The notes below the pieces were generated by a model. That model had not been told where the DNA came from. It saw only the letters and a list, made by a program, of their open reading frames with translations, and made no database searches. The position numbers and the translations under genes are program-made. Of a stretch of DNA of 64,000 bases, positions 1 through 8,918 are shown piece after piece (position 1 is the first letter of the stretch; the number at the start of each line of letters is the position of its first letter). Origin of the DNA: Alphaproteobacteria bacterium. GTDB lineage: Bacteria; Myxococcota_A; UBA796; CAJQPC01. The stretch covers positions 124,001 to 188,000 of the forward strand of contig JACKEV010000011.1 of NCBI GenBank assembly GCA_020632795.1, written 5' to 3'.

Positions 1-180
1 GCGCGCAACGACGGCAGCTTCACCGTGCCCAGCACCGTGTTCACCCGCTGGGTCGCCGGGCGGCAGCTCTTCATCTACCTGGGCGCGGTGGTGGAGTCGG
101 GCGCCCGCCTGCCCACCAACAACGCCAACAGCGCGGTGGCCGGGATCAGCTGGAAGATCGGGGCGGCGTTCGCGAACTGA
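1..180 (+). CDS. C-terminal end of a probable outer-membrane beta-barrel protein (partial)
   Basis: The open frame runs in from the left edge of the window and gives 59 residues before a TGA at 178-180. The end has alternating hydrophobic and polar residues and closes with GISWKIGAAFAN, including an aromatic residue close to the C-terminus, which suits the last strand of an outer-membrane barrel or porin-like protein. Too little is present to name a family. The stop overlaps the next gene's ATG (TGATG at 178-182), so the two are probably cotranscribed; the next gene is a cell-envelope glycosyltransferase, which fits an envelope locus. Confidence 0.5.
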   Translation, partial: ARNDGSFTVPSTVFTRWVAGRQLFIYLGAVVESGARLPTNNANSAVAGISWKIGAAFAN

Positions 181-935
181 TGTCCGCCCCTCCACGCATC
201 CGCGTGCTCGACCTCCCCGTGGACGTCGTGACCCGGCAGGGCCTGCTCGACCGGGTGGCCGAGCTGGTCGACGCCGGGGGCCGCGCCACGGTGGCCTACC
301 TCAACGTGCACGTCGCCAACGTCGCCTTCCGTGATGCCGATCTGGCGGGCTTCCTGGAGGGGGTGGACCTCTGCTATTGCGACGGCAGCGGGGTGCGGCT
401 GGGGGCCCGGCTGCTGGGGGAGCGCCTGCCGGAGCGCATGACCGGCGCCGACTGGATCTGGGACTTCGCGGCCCGCGCCGAGGGCTGCTGGCGGGTGGCC
501 TGGGTGGGCGGGGAGCCCGGGGTGGCCCGCACGGCCGCCGCCGAGCTGGAGGCCCGCTGCCCCGCGCTGGAGATCCGGGCATGGCACGGCTTCCACAGCC
601 CCGCCGAGACCCCGGCCGTGCTCGCGGAGATCAACGCCTGGGCCCCCCAGGTGGTGCTCGTCGGCATGGGCACCCCCGTCCAGGAGCGCTGGGTCGCCCG
701 GTGGCGCCCGGACCTGGACGCCCCGGTGGTGTGGTGCCTGGGGGCCACCGCGGACTTCGTCTCCGGCAAGACCTCCCGGGGCCCGCAGGTGCTCTACGAC
801 AACCACATGGAGTGGCTGGCCCGGCTGCTCACCGAGCCCCGGCGCCTATGGCGGCGCTACCTCGTCGGGAACCCCTGGTTCTTCGCCCGGGTGCTCGCCC
901 GGGTCCCAGCGCAGCAGCGCCGCCGCCACCGATAG
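180..935 (+). CDS. WecG/TagA/CpsF family glycosyltransferase
   Basis: This family transfers N-acetylmannosaminuronic acid, N-acetylmannosamine or a related sugar to an undecaprenyl-linked acceptor in surface polysaccharide synthesis, at the cytoplasmic face of the membrane. The 251-residue length is normal. Family signatures are visible in order: the NVHVANV strand near residue 42, the CDGSG motif at 67-71 (catalytic Asp region), RMTGAD at 86-91, the VGMGTPVQE segment near 160 and the basic RRLWRRYLVGNP tail. The ATG overlaps the preceding TGA by one base. The last 90 bases overlap the end of the convergent KAS III-like gene, which is unusually long. Which sugar or polymer is involved cannot be read from the sequence. 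Confidence 0.88.
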   Translation: MSAPPRIRVLDLPVDVVTRQGLLDRVAELVDAGGRATVAYLNVHVANVAFRDADLAGFLEGVDLCYCDGSGVRLGARLLGERLPERMTGADWIWDFAARAEGCWRVAWVGGEPGVARTAAAELEARCPALEIRAWHGFHSPAETPAVLAEINAWAPQVVLVGMGTPVQERWVARWRPDLDAPVVWCLGATADFVSGKTSRGPQVLYDNHMEWLARLLTEPRRLWRRYLVGNPWFFARVLARVPAQQRRRHR

Positions 936-1850
936 CCCCGCCCCGGTGCCCATCAGCAGCAGCAGGTCCCCGGGCCGGATCCAGCCCCGGCGCTGCGCGG
1001 TGGCCAGGGTCATCGGGATGGAGGCCGACACGCAGTTGCCGTGCTCGGCGACCAGATCGACCACCCGGTCCTCCGGGAAGCCGTAGCGCCGGATGGCCTT
1101 GACCGCGAGCCCGGAGGCCTGGTGGGGGATGACCCGGTCCACCGCCTCCCGGGGCACCCCGGCCCGCTCGAACAGCCGGTCCAGCACGTCCTCGACCTTG
1201 CGGCGGGCCAGCTTGTAGATGCCCGGCCCGTCCATCGCGAACAGGTTGTCCTGGGGCGTGGTGCGGGGGTCCTGGGGGTGGCGGAAGACGCCCCCGCCGC
1301 GGATCTCGGTCAGCGCCGCGCCCTCGGGCCAGGTGCCCATCTCGAACGCCAGCAGCCGGGAGGGTCGGGCCGGCACCAGCACCGCCGCCGCCGCGCCGTC
1401 GCCGAACAGGGCGGCGCTCTTGGGGTCGTCGAAGTCCCGCCCCACCGTGCCCCGGTCCGAGGAGACCACCAGCACCCGCCGCCACGGCCCGGCCGCGATC
1501 AGCGCGGCGGCGGTGTTCAGGGCGACCAGGAAGGACAGGCAGGTCGCCCGCACCGAGAAGGCCGGGACGCCCGAGAGGCCCAGCTCGCGCAGCACGAACA
1601 CCGAGGTGTCCGGCACGAGCTGGCGGGGCACGGTGGAGGCGTTGATCAGCAGGTCCGGCGGCGGGCCGTCCCCCAGCGCGTCCCGGGCCGCGGCGGCGGC
1701 CATCTCCTCGACCTGCAGATCGGAGACCCGGCGCGCCGCCACCCCGGTGCGGCTGCGGATCCAGGCCGCGCTGCGGCCCAGGCGCGGCGCGAGGTCTTCA
1801 GCGGTCTCGATCCGAGGCGGGAGGTAGAGTCCGGTGGAGGTGATCCGCAC
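846..1850 (-). CDS. 3-oxoacyl-ACP synthase III-like (FabH/KAS III family) enzyme
   Basis: A thiolase-fold condensing enzyme of 334 residues. The catalytic triad of the KAS III family is complete: Cys104 in RATCLSF, His243 in IPHQA and Asn272 in HGNCVSAS. The glycine-rich GDGAAAAVL segment (150-158) and C-terminal MGTGAGLS loop are also present. Such enzymes start fatty-acid synthesis or condense acyl chains in secondary metabolism. With no fab genes nearby and an envelope gene upstream, a specialised acyl-condensing role is possible, but this is inference. The start is GTG at 1850, 9 bases after the stop of the LolA-like gene, so the two form a small operon. The last 20 or so residues are a Pro/Glu-rich extension beyond the conserved core and overlap the convergent glycosyltransferase gene. 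Confidence 0.85.
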   Translation of the reverse strand: MRITSTGLYLPPRIETAEDLAPRLGRSAAWIRSRTGVAARRVSDLQVEEMAAAAARDALGDGPPPDLLINASTVPRQLVPDTSVFVLRELGLSGVPAFSVRATCLSFLVALNTAAALIAAGPWRRVLVVSSDRGTVGRDFDDPKSAALFGDGAAAAVLVPARPSRLLAFEMGTWPEGAALTEIRGGGVFRHPQDPRTTPQDNLFAMDGPGIYKLARRKVEDVLDRLFERAGVPREAVDRVIPHQASGLAVKAIRRYGFPEDRVVDLVAEHGNCVSASIPMTLATAQRRGWIRPGDLLLLMGTGAGLSVAAALLRWDPGEHPGEEPGVPDEVAPP

Positions 1851-1859
1851 GGGACGGGA

Positions 1860-2519
1860 TCAGTAGACCTCGTAGGGCTCGGCGGTCATGGGGAGCAGCT
1901 CGGTGTTCGGGTGGCGCCGAACGCTCCACCGGAACACCCGGCCAGGGATGTGGCCGCGGGGCTCGTAGGGCTCCAGCTCGTAGCTGTGGCGACGGCCGGA
2001 GGTGTCGTAGAGGATGGCCCGCTGGATGAGGTGGCTCTCCTTGTCCACCCACAGCTCGGCCTTGAAGAGATCGCCGCCGTCGAGGGCGACGGTGACCCGC
2101 CAGGCCCCGGAGTCGACGGTCAGATCCGTGGGGCGGGTGTCTGTCCAGTCGTACAGGAACAGGCGATCGATGTCCCAGTACTTGTGCTTGTCGACGTCGT
2201 GGACGAAGACCCGCTCGACCGCCGGGTGGTAGACGTAGACGTAGGTCCCGTCGGCGTAGTACTCGACGGTGTCGTACACGATGCGGTAGCGGTTCCACGA
2301 GAACCAGGCCTGGCCGGCCTGGGTGTGGGGGGTCTCGCCGCCGAAGACGGTGTAGTCGTAGCTGACCGCGAAGGTCCGCATCTGGCGGTGGGCCGCAGCG
2401 GACTCCTCCAGCACCTGCGCGGCGCTGGGCAGCACCTGGGCCTGCGCGGGCAGCGCGAGCATCAGCGCGACGACTGCGGTGGGGAAGACCATCTTCAAGG
2501 CACTCTCCGCAAGGCGCAT
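1860..2519 (-). CDS. Secreted LolA-like / outer-membrane lipoprotein-sorting family protein
   Basis: A 219-residue protein with an N-terminal signal peptide (hydrophobic run FPTAVVALMLALPAQA, cleavage expected after AQA near residue 27). The rest is rich in aromatic, strand-forming segments (YDYTVFG, WFSWNRYRIVY, YYADGTYVYVYHP) like the LolA/LolB half-barrel that carries lipoproteins or lipids across the periplasm. The match is by pattern only, so another DUF with this fold is possible. ATG at 2519 was chosen because it keeps the basic n-region; an internal ATG at 2492 is an alternative. It lies just upstream of the KAS III-like gene on the same strand. A 14-base palindrome sits 9 bases upstream of the start. 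Confidence 0.55.
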   Translation of the reverse strand: MRLAESALKMVFPTAVVALMLALPAQAQVLPSAAQVLEESAAAHRQMRTFAVSYDYTVFGGETPHTQAGQAWFSWNRYRIVYDTVEYYADGTYVYVYHPAVERVFVHDVDKHKYWDIDRLFLYDWTDTRPTDLTVDSGAWRVTVALDGGDLFKAELWVDKESHLIQRAILYDTSGRRHSYELEPYEPRGHIPGRVFRWSVRRHPNTELLPMTAEPYEVY

Positions 2520-2528
2520 AACCTGTCT

Positions 2529-2542
2529 GGTGTCCTGACACC
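2529..2542. repeat. Perfect 14-base palindrome upstream of the LolA-like gene
   Basis: GGTGTC-CT-GACACC forms two 6-base arms around a 2-base spacer, in the divergent intergenic region between the LolA-like gene (start 2519) and the unknown secreted protein (start 2661). The size and position suit a dimeric repressor operator or a short RNA hairpin in the 5' leader. No regulator can be assigned. Confidence 0.35.
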
Positions 2543-2660
2543 TGCCCCCGGGGCTTCCGTCCCCGAGCGCCCCATTCAACCGCAGCGGCGGGGGGGGCGT
2601 CAACGCGGCCCCCCCGCGCGCCCGGGGAGTCCGAGGTTGGACCTTGTGTAGACTTCTCCC

Positions 2661-3302
2661 ATGCGAACGACCTCGCTCGTCCTCGTCGCCGCGCTGCTCG
2701 GCTTCCTCGCCGGCCGCTGGACCGCCGCCCCTGCGCCCGAGGCGCCCGCCGTCGAGGCGCCGACGCCCGGCGGATCCGGGGGGGAGCGCACCCGCGTGGT
2801 CCGCGTCCCGGCGGACTGCGCCCCCATCGAGGCCGAGCGGGCCGATCTCCAACAGCAGCTCGCCTTCCAGAAGCTGCTCGCCAGGGATCTGGAGCTGCGG
2901 GCCTACGGCGAGCGCCCCGCCTGGCCCGACGTCCCGCCCCCCGGCCACGCCCCCGCGGACTTCGAGCGTATCGTGGACGAGGCGGTCGAGGCCTGCGGCA
3001 TCCCCTCCGAGATCCTGGGCATCGACTGCGAGGAGCCGCCCTGCATGGTGATCTCCAAGGATGACGGCCTGCGGGCCGCGCTGATGGACTGCCCCACCTG
3101 GACCGACGCCTACGGCAAGAGCACCACCAACACCTCCACCGACGTGCGCTGCCCGGACGGCAGCACCGAGCGCCTCATCCTGCTGGGCCCCGGCGGGGTC
3201 GACTACAGCGAGGCGGCCAGCGAGCTGGACCCGTGGACCCCCATCAAGCGGCTGTGGTACCGGGAGGATCAGGCGCGGGCGAACCTGTCCTGCGTAGATT
3301 AG
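2661..3302 (+). CDS. Unknown secreted or membrane-anchored protein
   Basis: I do not recognise this 213-residue protein. Residues 5-18 form a hydrophobic signal or anchor (LVLVAALLGFLAG), followed by a Pro/Ala-rich linker to about residue 45. A short helical, possibly coiled-coil segment (EAERADLQQQLAFQKLLARDLELRAYGE) covers about 56-85, and a globular part carries six or seven Cys residues (ACGIP, IDCEEPPCMV, MDCPTW, VRCPDG, LSCVD) that could form disulfides in the periplasm. It is transcribed alone, divergently from the LolA-like gene, and its stop overlaps the stop of the convergent propeller gene by 4 bases. Confidence 0.7.
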   Translation: MRTTSLVLVAALLGFLAGRWTAAPAPEAPAVEAPTPGGSGGERTRVVRVPADCAPIEAERADLQQQLAFQKLLARDLELRAYGERPAWPDVPPPGHAPADFERIVDEAVEACGIPSEILGIDCEEPPCMVISKDDGLRAALMDCPTWTDAYGKSTTNTSTDVRCPDGSTERLILLGPGGVDYSEAASELDPWTPIKRLWYREDQARANLSCVD

Positions 3303-5266
3303 CGCTCCAGCACCGTGAAGCCCGTCTCCCCCAGCAGCCACACCCGTCCGTGGTCGTCGACGGTGAGCCCGGTGACCTCCCCGGCCTGGCCTGGGGCCAG
3401 CCCGCTCACCGGCAGCCCGGAGTACGCCCGCACCACCGCCCCGGTGTCCAGGGCGGCGTAGGGCTCCTCCCCGGGGCGGGTGCCCAGCCCCAGCACGCCC
3501 CAGCCCAGCTCCCCCAGGTCGTCGACCTCTCCGCTCAGGGGGTCGAGCCGCTGGAGGCCGTTGGGGCTGCCCACCCAGACCGCCTCGGGGGTGGCCGCGA
3601 GTGAGGTGGGGGTGCGGGCGCGCAGGTAGTTGCGGGTGGCACCGGCCCGGTCGACCGCCACGATGTGGCTGCGGGTGCCCACCCACAGGAGCTGCCCGCC
3701 GTCGCCGCACATCGCGGTGACCGCCGTGCGCACCGGGCCGGGCACGAAGCGCTCGGCGCCCGCGTCGTAGCGGTGCAGGCCCGAGGGCCCGCCCACCCAG
3801 AGGTTGCCGTCCACGAAGGCGGCGTGCTCGACCTCTGCGGGCAGCGGGATGCGCTGGAGCCGACCCCGCCGCACCCGCCAGGCGTCGGTCGCGCCGATGA
3901 CCCACAGGGTGTCCTCGCTGCGGGCCAGGGCGACCACGGGGCCGGGCAGGCCCAGGGCGTCCCGCCAGCCCCGGGGCAGCCGCCCCAGCGCCGCGAGGCC
4001 CTCGTCGCTGGCCAGCAGGACCCAGCGCTTGTCCCCCAGCACCGCCCGCGCTGGCACCCCGGCCGCCGCCGGGGAGCGCGGCCAGGGCACCGCCGTGTCC
4101 CCGCCGGGCCACACCAGGGCCACGCCCGCGTCGGTGCCCACCCAGAGCTTGCCGGGGGGCCCCTCCACCACCTCGTAGACCGTGTCCGAGGGCAGGCCGT
4201 CCGCCCGGCCCCAGGCGCGGCGGGGGCCCTGGACCTCGGACAGCTCCACCAGCCCGGCGGTGTCGGCGGCCACGTACAGGGCCCCGCCGACCCGCTCCAG
4301 GGCGAAGGCGCTGCCGGTGGGCGGGGACCAGAACGGCCGCAGGATGCCCTCCTCCAGCAGCAGGACCCCCTCGGTGTCCGTGGCCAGGTAGATGCGCGGC
4401 TGGAAGACGTCGACGTCCCAGATGTTCAGGGCGGGGTCGACGCCCTCGATGGGCTCGCCGTCGGGCAGGCCGCGCAGGCCCTCGTAGCCCACCCAGGCCC
4501 GCGCATCGACGCCCCGGGTGATGGAGAACACCGACCAGGGGGTGAGCACGGGCGCGGTGGTGCTCAGGGTCACCCGGGCGAGGCCCCGGTAGGTGCCCGC
4601 CCAGACCCCGTCGCCGTCGGGGGCGACCGCCTGCACCCAGTCGTCGGGCAGGCCGTCGCGACGGTCCCAGACCCGGACGACCGCCCCGTCCTCCACCAGG
4701 GCCAGGCCGGCGGCGGTCCCCACCCAGGCCCGCGCGCCGTCGGCGGCCACGCTCAGCACCAGCTCGGCGGGCAGGCCCTCCGCAAGGCCGTAGGGCTCGA
4801 CCCGCAGGTGGCCCTTGTCCAGGCGCACCAGCCCGCCGTCCAGCAGCGCACCCCAGGCCCCGGCCTCTGTCGGGGAGAGGTCGGAGACCTCGCGACCGGG
4901 CAGGGCCTCGGGCGCGGCCAGCCGGGCGACCCCGGCGGGCCCCAGGGCCCAGGTCACCCCCACCGGCGCGCTGCCCTGGCCCAGCGGGTCCACCAGGCGG
5001 AGCTGAACCTCGGGGGGCAGCGAACGCAGGGTCACCCCCGGGCGCGCGTCCCGGGCGACGACCTCCCAGCGGCCCCGCCAGCTCGCCTCCACGGTCCGGA
5101 CCGCGCCGTCGTCGTCCCACCACACCCGCACGGGGCGGTCTCCCGAGAGCCCGGCCAGCTCGGCCGGCGGCGCGGCGACCGCGCGGAGGTGCCCCGGTTC
5201 GGCAGCTTCAGCGGTGGGGCCTGTGAGGATGCCGATGAGCAGGACCACACGGACGAGGGACCTCAA
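3299..5266 (-). CDS. Secreted beta-propeller protein (two-component-regulator-propeller-like repeats)
   Basis: A 655-residue exported protein: a signal peptide (LVRVVLLIGILTGPTAEA) and then tandem strands with the recurring pattern LW-VGT-aGLa-l----v--w---dGLP-d-V--v, seen for example at VGTAAGLALVEDG, AGTYRGLARV, VGTDAGVALVWPGG, VGGPSGLHRYDAG and VGSPNGLQRLD. This is the Reg_prop or WD-like propeller repeat, but no kinase or other output domain follows, so it is probably a periplasmic or outer-membrane binding protein. The start is the TTG at 5266: it overlaps the upstream TGA (TTGA) and has GGAG 5 bases before it. It is the last gene of the protease-ATPase-DUF362 run. Confidence 0.7.
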   Translation of the reverse strand: MRSLVRVVLLIGILTGPTAEAAEPGHLRAVAAPPAELAGLSGDRPVRVWWDDDGAVRTVEASWRGRWEVVARDARPGVTLRSLPPEVQLRLVDPLGQGSAPVGVTWALGPAGVARLAAPEALPGREVSDLSPTEAGAWGALLDGGLVRLDKGHLRVEPYGLAEGLPAELVLSVAADGARAWVGTAAGLALVEDGAVVRVWDRRDGLPDDWVQAVAPDGDGVWAGTYRGLARVTLSTTAPVLTPWSVFSITRGVDARAWVGYEGLRGLPDGEPIEGVDPALNIWDVDVFQPRIYLATDTEGVLLLEEGILRPFWSPPTGSAFALERVGGALYVAADTAGLVELSEVQGPRRAWGRADGLPSDTVYEVVEGPPGKLWVGTDAGVALVWPGGDTAVPWPRSPAAAGVPARAVLGDKRWVLLASDEGLAALGRLPRGWRDALGLPGPVVALARSEDTLWVIGATDAWRVRRGRLQRIPLPAEVEHAAFVDGNLWVGGPSGLHRYDAGAERFVPGPVRTAVTAMCGDGGQLLWVGTRSHIVAVDRAGATRNYLRARTPTSLAATPEAVWVGSPNGLQRLDPLSGEVDDLGELGWGVLGLGTRPGEEPYAALDTGAVVRAYSGLPVSGLAPGQAGEVTGLTVDDHGRVWLLGETGFTVLER

Positions 5267-6513
5267 AGGTGCTCCACCGCTTCCTTGTACCGGCGGACCT
5301 GCCGCTCCAGGTGGTTCAGCTCGCCCTCCAGCTTGAGCGCGTCGTTCGGGCAGACCCACCAGCAGTAGAGGCACTGCACGCAGTCGGGCAGCTCGGTCGC
5401 GCGGCCGATCTGCTCCAGGGGCAGGCCGGTGGGGCAGAAGTCCTCGCAGCGGCGGCAGTCGCCGCAGGCGTCGGCGTCGCGACCCACCAGGCGGGCCGTG
5501 TCGTCGGTGCGGTCGTAGACGTCCTGGATGACCCGCAGGCGGTAGGCCGCCTGGGCCACGGCCGGGCGCTCCACCAGGGGGCGGACCGCGAGCTTGAGCC
5601 AGCGCAGCGAGCGGGCCTCGGACAGCTCGGCCAGGCGGGAGCGGCGCGGGGCGGCCTCGTAGCGCTGGACCAGGGGGACCGCCCGCTCCACCGCGTCGGC
5701 CATCGCCGGGGTCAGCACCCCCGCCTCCATCGCGTGGACGAGGTAGGGCACCCGGGTCCAGGGCAGGCCCACCATGCGGGCCACGACGAGGTCGTTGAGG
5801 AAGGCGTCGGTGCCGGACAGGATGCGGCCCACCCGGATCGGCTGGCCGTCGCCGGGGCCGTTGCCCTCCATGCCCACCAGCCCGTCCACCAGGATGAGGT
5901 CGGGTTTCACCGCCTCGTTCAGGGCGAAGATGTTCGCGCCCAGGTCGCGGTGCATCTCCCGCTTGTCCTGGCCGGTGCAGATGCCCACCCAGTTCTTCAT
6001 CGCGCAGGACAGCCCCGCCTCGGCGTGGGTCTTGATCTTGGGCACCGAGATGAGGAAGTCGGCGTCCATGACCGCGTGGGCCACGTGGGGCCGGGCGCCC
6101 GCGTGCAGGGAGATCGGCACGCCGTCGCTGCGGTTGAGGTCGAGCAGGCCCGCCCCGTGGCGCTGGGCCAGCCGGTCGACCCGCAGGCGCCGGAAAGCGT
6201 CGATGTCCCGGCGGTCCACGCCCACGTTGGAGCCGTCGGCGACGGTGAGGTCGGTGTAGCCCCGCGCCCGCAGGCCGCTCAAGAGGGCGTCGAGCAGGCG
6301 CAGGTCAGCGCTGTTGCCCACCAGGGCGACCAGATCGTTGTTGAGGTTGGGCTTGATGAGGACGCGGGCGGCGCGGTCCTGCGGGAGGATCGCGGCGTGG
6401 CGCTCCAGGGCGGCCTCGACCGCCTCGCGGACATCTGCCACCGTCCAGGCCGCCCAGGCGTGGACCTCGCCCCGCTCAAAGCGCCAGGTCTGGGAGGAGA
6501 CCGCCATATCCAC
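5263..6513 (-). CDS. DUF362 protein with C-terminal 2x[4Fe-4S] ferredoxin domain
   Basis: The 416-residue protein begins with a DUF362 domain (about 45-300), with IKPNLNND near 53, SVPKIKTH near 165 and the following CAMKNWVGIC. A bacterial ferredoxin-like domain follows, with two cluster motifs: CGDCRRCEDFCP (350-361) and CVQCLYCWWVCP (378-389). Members of this family are uncharacterised iron-sulfur proteins of the cytoplasm, presumed to be in redox chemistry. GTG at 6513 gives the longest frame; ATG at 6507 is equally plausible and neither has a clear ribosome site. It lies 11 bases behind the P-type ATPase stop and its own stop overlaps the propeller start. No link between the four neighbours' functions is obvious. 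Confidence 0.85.
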   Translation of the reverse strand: MDMAVSSQTWRFERGEVHAWAAWTVADVREAVEAALERHAAILPQDRAARVLIKPNLNNDLVALVGNSADLRLLDALLSGLRARGYTDLTVADGSNVGVDRRDIDAFRRLRVDRLAQRHGAGLLDLNRSDGVPISLHAGARPHVAHAVMDADFLISVPKIKTHAEAGLSCAMKNWVGICTGQDKREMHRDLGANIFALNEAVKPDLILVDGLVGMEGNGPGDGQPIRVGRILSGTDAFLNDLVVARMVGLPWTRVPYLVHAMEAGVLTPAMADAVERAVPLVQRYEAAPRRSRLAELSEARSLRWLKLAVRPLVERPAVAQAAYRLRVIQDVYDRTDDTARLVGRDADACGDCRRCEDFCPTGLPLEQIGRATELPDCVQCLYCWWVCPNDALKLEGELNHLERQVRRYKEAVEHL

Positions 6514-6524
6514 GGTTTAGCGCA

Positions 6525-8918
6525 TCATGCAGCGCCCAACCACCGACGCACCAGCTTGCCCAGCTCCAGCAGCGTGACCGGGATGAGGCCCATCCCCAGC
6601 ACGAGGCCGGCCCACCCCAGGGTGAGCGGCTCCAGGTGGAACAGGCCGCGCGCCGCGGGGTGCAGGTGCAGAGCGAGCTGCAGGGCCCCGGAGAGGGCGA
6701 TGACCCCGAGCAGCTTGAGGTTGGTGAACGCCCCGACCTCCCAGAAGATCCGGCGCCCGCTGCGGGCGGCGAAGGCCCGCAGCAGCTCGCTGGCGACCAG
6801 GGTGTTGAACGCCAGGGTGCGGGCGAGGGGCAGCTCGTGGTGTGCGGACGCCCAGAGGTACACCCCCAGTACCACCGCCGCCTCCACCGCCCCGGTCGCG
6901 GCCACGAGCTGCCACTGCCGGCGGCCCAGGATGGGCTCCTCCGGGGGGCGCGGGGGGCGCTTCATCACGTCGGGGTCGGGGGGGTCGATGACCAGGGCCA
7001 GGGCGGGGAGGCCGTCGGTGACCAGGTTCACCCACAGGAGCTGGGTGGGCAGCAGGGGTGCGGCGGCCCCGACCACCGCCGCGCCCAGCATCACCCCCAG
7101 CTCGGCGGCGTTGCCCGAGAGCAGGTACACCACCGTCTTGCGGATGTTGTCGTAGATGGCCCGGCCCTCGCGGATGCCCTCCACGATGCTGGCGAAGTTG
7201 TCGTCCGTGAGCACGATGGCGGCGGCCTCACGGGTGACCGGCGTGCCGGTCCGGCCCATCGCCACGCCCACGTGGGCCTCCCGCACCGCCGGGGCGTCGT
7301 TCACGCCGTCGCCGGTCATCGCGACGATGGCGCCCCGGGCCTTCCAGCCCCGCACGATGGTCAGCTTGTCCTCCGGGGTGACCCGGGCGTGCACCACCTC
7401 GTCGGGGTCGTCGTCGGGGCCAAGCACGCCCAGCTCCTGGGCGATGGCCCGCGCGGTGATGGCGTGGTCGCCGGTGATCATCACCGGGCGGATGCCGGCC
7501 CGACGGGCGGCGGCGACCGCGGCGAGGGCCTCGGGCCGCGGGGGGTCGGCGATGCCGACGAGGCCCAGCAGGGTCAGCCCGGCTTCTTCTGGCCCCTCCC
7601 CCACCGCCACGGCCAGCACGCGCAGGCCCCGGGCCGCCATGTCGTCCTCGATCGCGTCGGCGCCCTCCAGGCCGGTGACGCAGAGCGGGGCCAGGGACGA
7701 CCACGCCCCCTTCACGTAGAGCCGGCCATCCGCCCGCAGAATGGACATGCGCTTGCGCTCGGCGTCGAAGGGGTGGACCTCGACCCGGGGGCGCGCGGCC
7801 TCGACGGCGCGGCGCTCGACGCCCCGCTCGCGCCCCGCCAGCAGCAGCGCGACCTCGGTGGGGTCCCCCACCCCGCCGCCGGCCTCATCCAATTCGGCGT
7901 CGCAGCAGGCCACCGCCGCGTCCAGCAGGGCCCTGCGGTCCCGGCCCCACAGGTCGCGGACCTGCATCTCCCCGGTGGTCAGGGTGCCGGTCTTGTCGGT
8001 GCAGATGACGGTGGTGCAGCCCAGGGTCTCGACCGCTGGCAAGCGCCGCACCAGGACGTGCCGCGCCGCCATGCGCTGCACCCCCACCGCCAGCGCGATG
8101 GTGACCACCGCGGGCAGCCCCTCAGGTACCGCCGCCACCGCCAGGGAGACCGCGCCGACCAGCACCTCCAGCCAGCTCGCCCCCCGCAGCAGGGACAGCG
8201 CTGCCACGAGCACCACCACGCCCAGGCAGAGCCAGAGGAGCTGCTGGCTCACCCGGGCCAGGCGAAGCTGGAGGGGCGTCGGGCCGCTCTCGGCGTCGGC
8301 GAGCAGCCGGGCGATGCGGCCGATCTCCGTGTCCATGCCGATCGCGATGACCTCGGCCTCGGCGGTGCCGGTGGCGACGGTGGTGCCGGAGAACACCCGG
8401 TCGGTGCGCTCGGCGAGGGGCGCGTCGTCGGCCACCGGCGCGGTGGACTTCTCCACCGGCAGGCTCTCCCCGGTGAGGGTCGACTCGATGGCGCTGAAGG
8501 CGTGGCACGCGGCCAGGCGGGCGTCGGCGGGGACGACGTCGCCCGCCTCCAGCAGCAGCGCGTCCCCGACGACCACCTCGTGGCCGGGGACCATGACGCT
8601 TCGGCCCCCCCGACGCACCCGGGCCTGGGGGGCGGCCAGGGAGCGCAGCGCGGCCAGGGCGCGCTCGGCGCGGAACTCCTGGGTGGCGCCCACCGCCGCG
8701 TTCAGGGCGACGATGACCCCGATGGCGACGGCGTCGGCCAGCTCGCCCAGCGCCCCGGCGACCACCGCCGCCAGCAGCAGCAGCGCCACCATCGGGTTGG
8801 CGAGCTGGGCGGCCAGCATCGCCCAGGGAGACGGCGGCGCCTCGCGCTCGACCTCATTGGGTCCGTGTTCAGCGAGGCGCCGGGCGGCCTCCTCTTCAGA
8901 GAGCCCGGCCAGGGGCAT
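6525..8918 (-). CDS. Cation-transporting P-type ATPase (P2 / Ca2+-type, PacL-like)
   Basis: A full-length 797-residue P-type ATPase of the inner membrane that uses ATP to move a cation, most likely Ca2+ or a related ion. In order: an N-terminal cation-ATPase domain (SEEEAARRLAEHGPNEV), TGES actuator motif near 158, PEGLP in the ion-binding membrane helix, phosphorylation motif DKTGTLT with Asp308, MITGDH and TGDGVNDAPA hinge motifs, and a C-terminal membrane domain with NLVTDGLPALAL. The lack of heavy-metal CPx or HMA domains argues against the P1B class. The VNLVTDG helix fits P2A/P2B pumps, though exact ion choice is not certain. The ATG overlaps the stop of the protease gene (TGATG). Confidence 0.92.
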   Translation of the reverse strand: MPLAGLSEEEAARRLAEHGPNEVEREAPPSPWAMLAAQLANPMVALLLLAAVVAGALGELADAVAIGVIVALNAAVGATQEFRAERALAALRSLAAPQARVRRGGRSVMVPGHEVVVGDALLLEAGDVVPADARLAACHAFSAIESTLTGESLPVEKSTAPVADDAPLAERTDRVFSGTTVATGTAEAEVIAIGMDTEIGRIARLLADAESGPTPLQLRLARVSQQLLWLCLGVVVLVAALSLLRGASWLEVLVGAVSLAVAAVPEGLPAVVTIALAVGVQRMAARHVLVRRLPAVETLGCTTVICTDKTGTLTTGEMQVRDLWGRDRRALLDAAVACCDAELDEAGGGVGDPTEVALLLAGRERGVERRAVEAARPRVEVHPFDAERKRMSILRADGRLYVKGAWSSLAPLCVTGLEGADAIEDDMAARGLRVLAVAVGEGPEEAGLTLLGLVGIADPPRPEALAAVAAARRAGIRPVMITGDHAITARAIAQELGVLGPDDDPDEVVHARVTPEDKLTIVRGWKARGAIVAMTGDGVNDAPAVREAHVGVAMGRTGTPVTREAAAIVLTDDNFASIVEGIREGRAIYDNIRKTVVYLLSGNAAELGVMLGAAVVGAAAPLLPTQLLWVNLVTDGLPALALVIDPPDPDVMKRPPRPPEEPILGRRQWQLVAATGAVEAAVVLGVYLWASAHHELPLARTLAFNTLVASELLRAFAARSGRRIFWEVGAFTNLKLLGVIALSGALQLALHLHPAARGLFHLEPLTLGWAGLVLGMGLIPVTLLELGKLVRRWLGAA

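Noticed and set aside
1041..2651. A 536-codon plus-strand frame over the KAS III-like and LolA-like genes
   Set aside because: Its composition is low-complexity and it is antisense to two genes with clear motifs.
2649..2654. TAGACT as a -10 box giving a leaderless mRNA for the gene at 2661
   Set aside because: No -35 box at 16-18 bases upstream, so not called.
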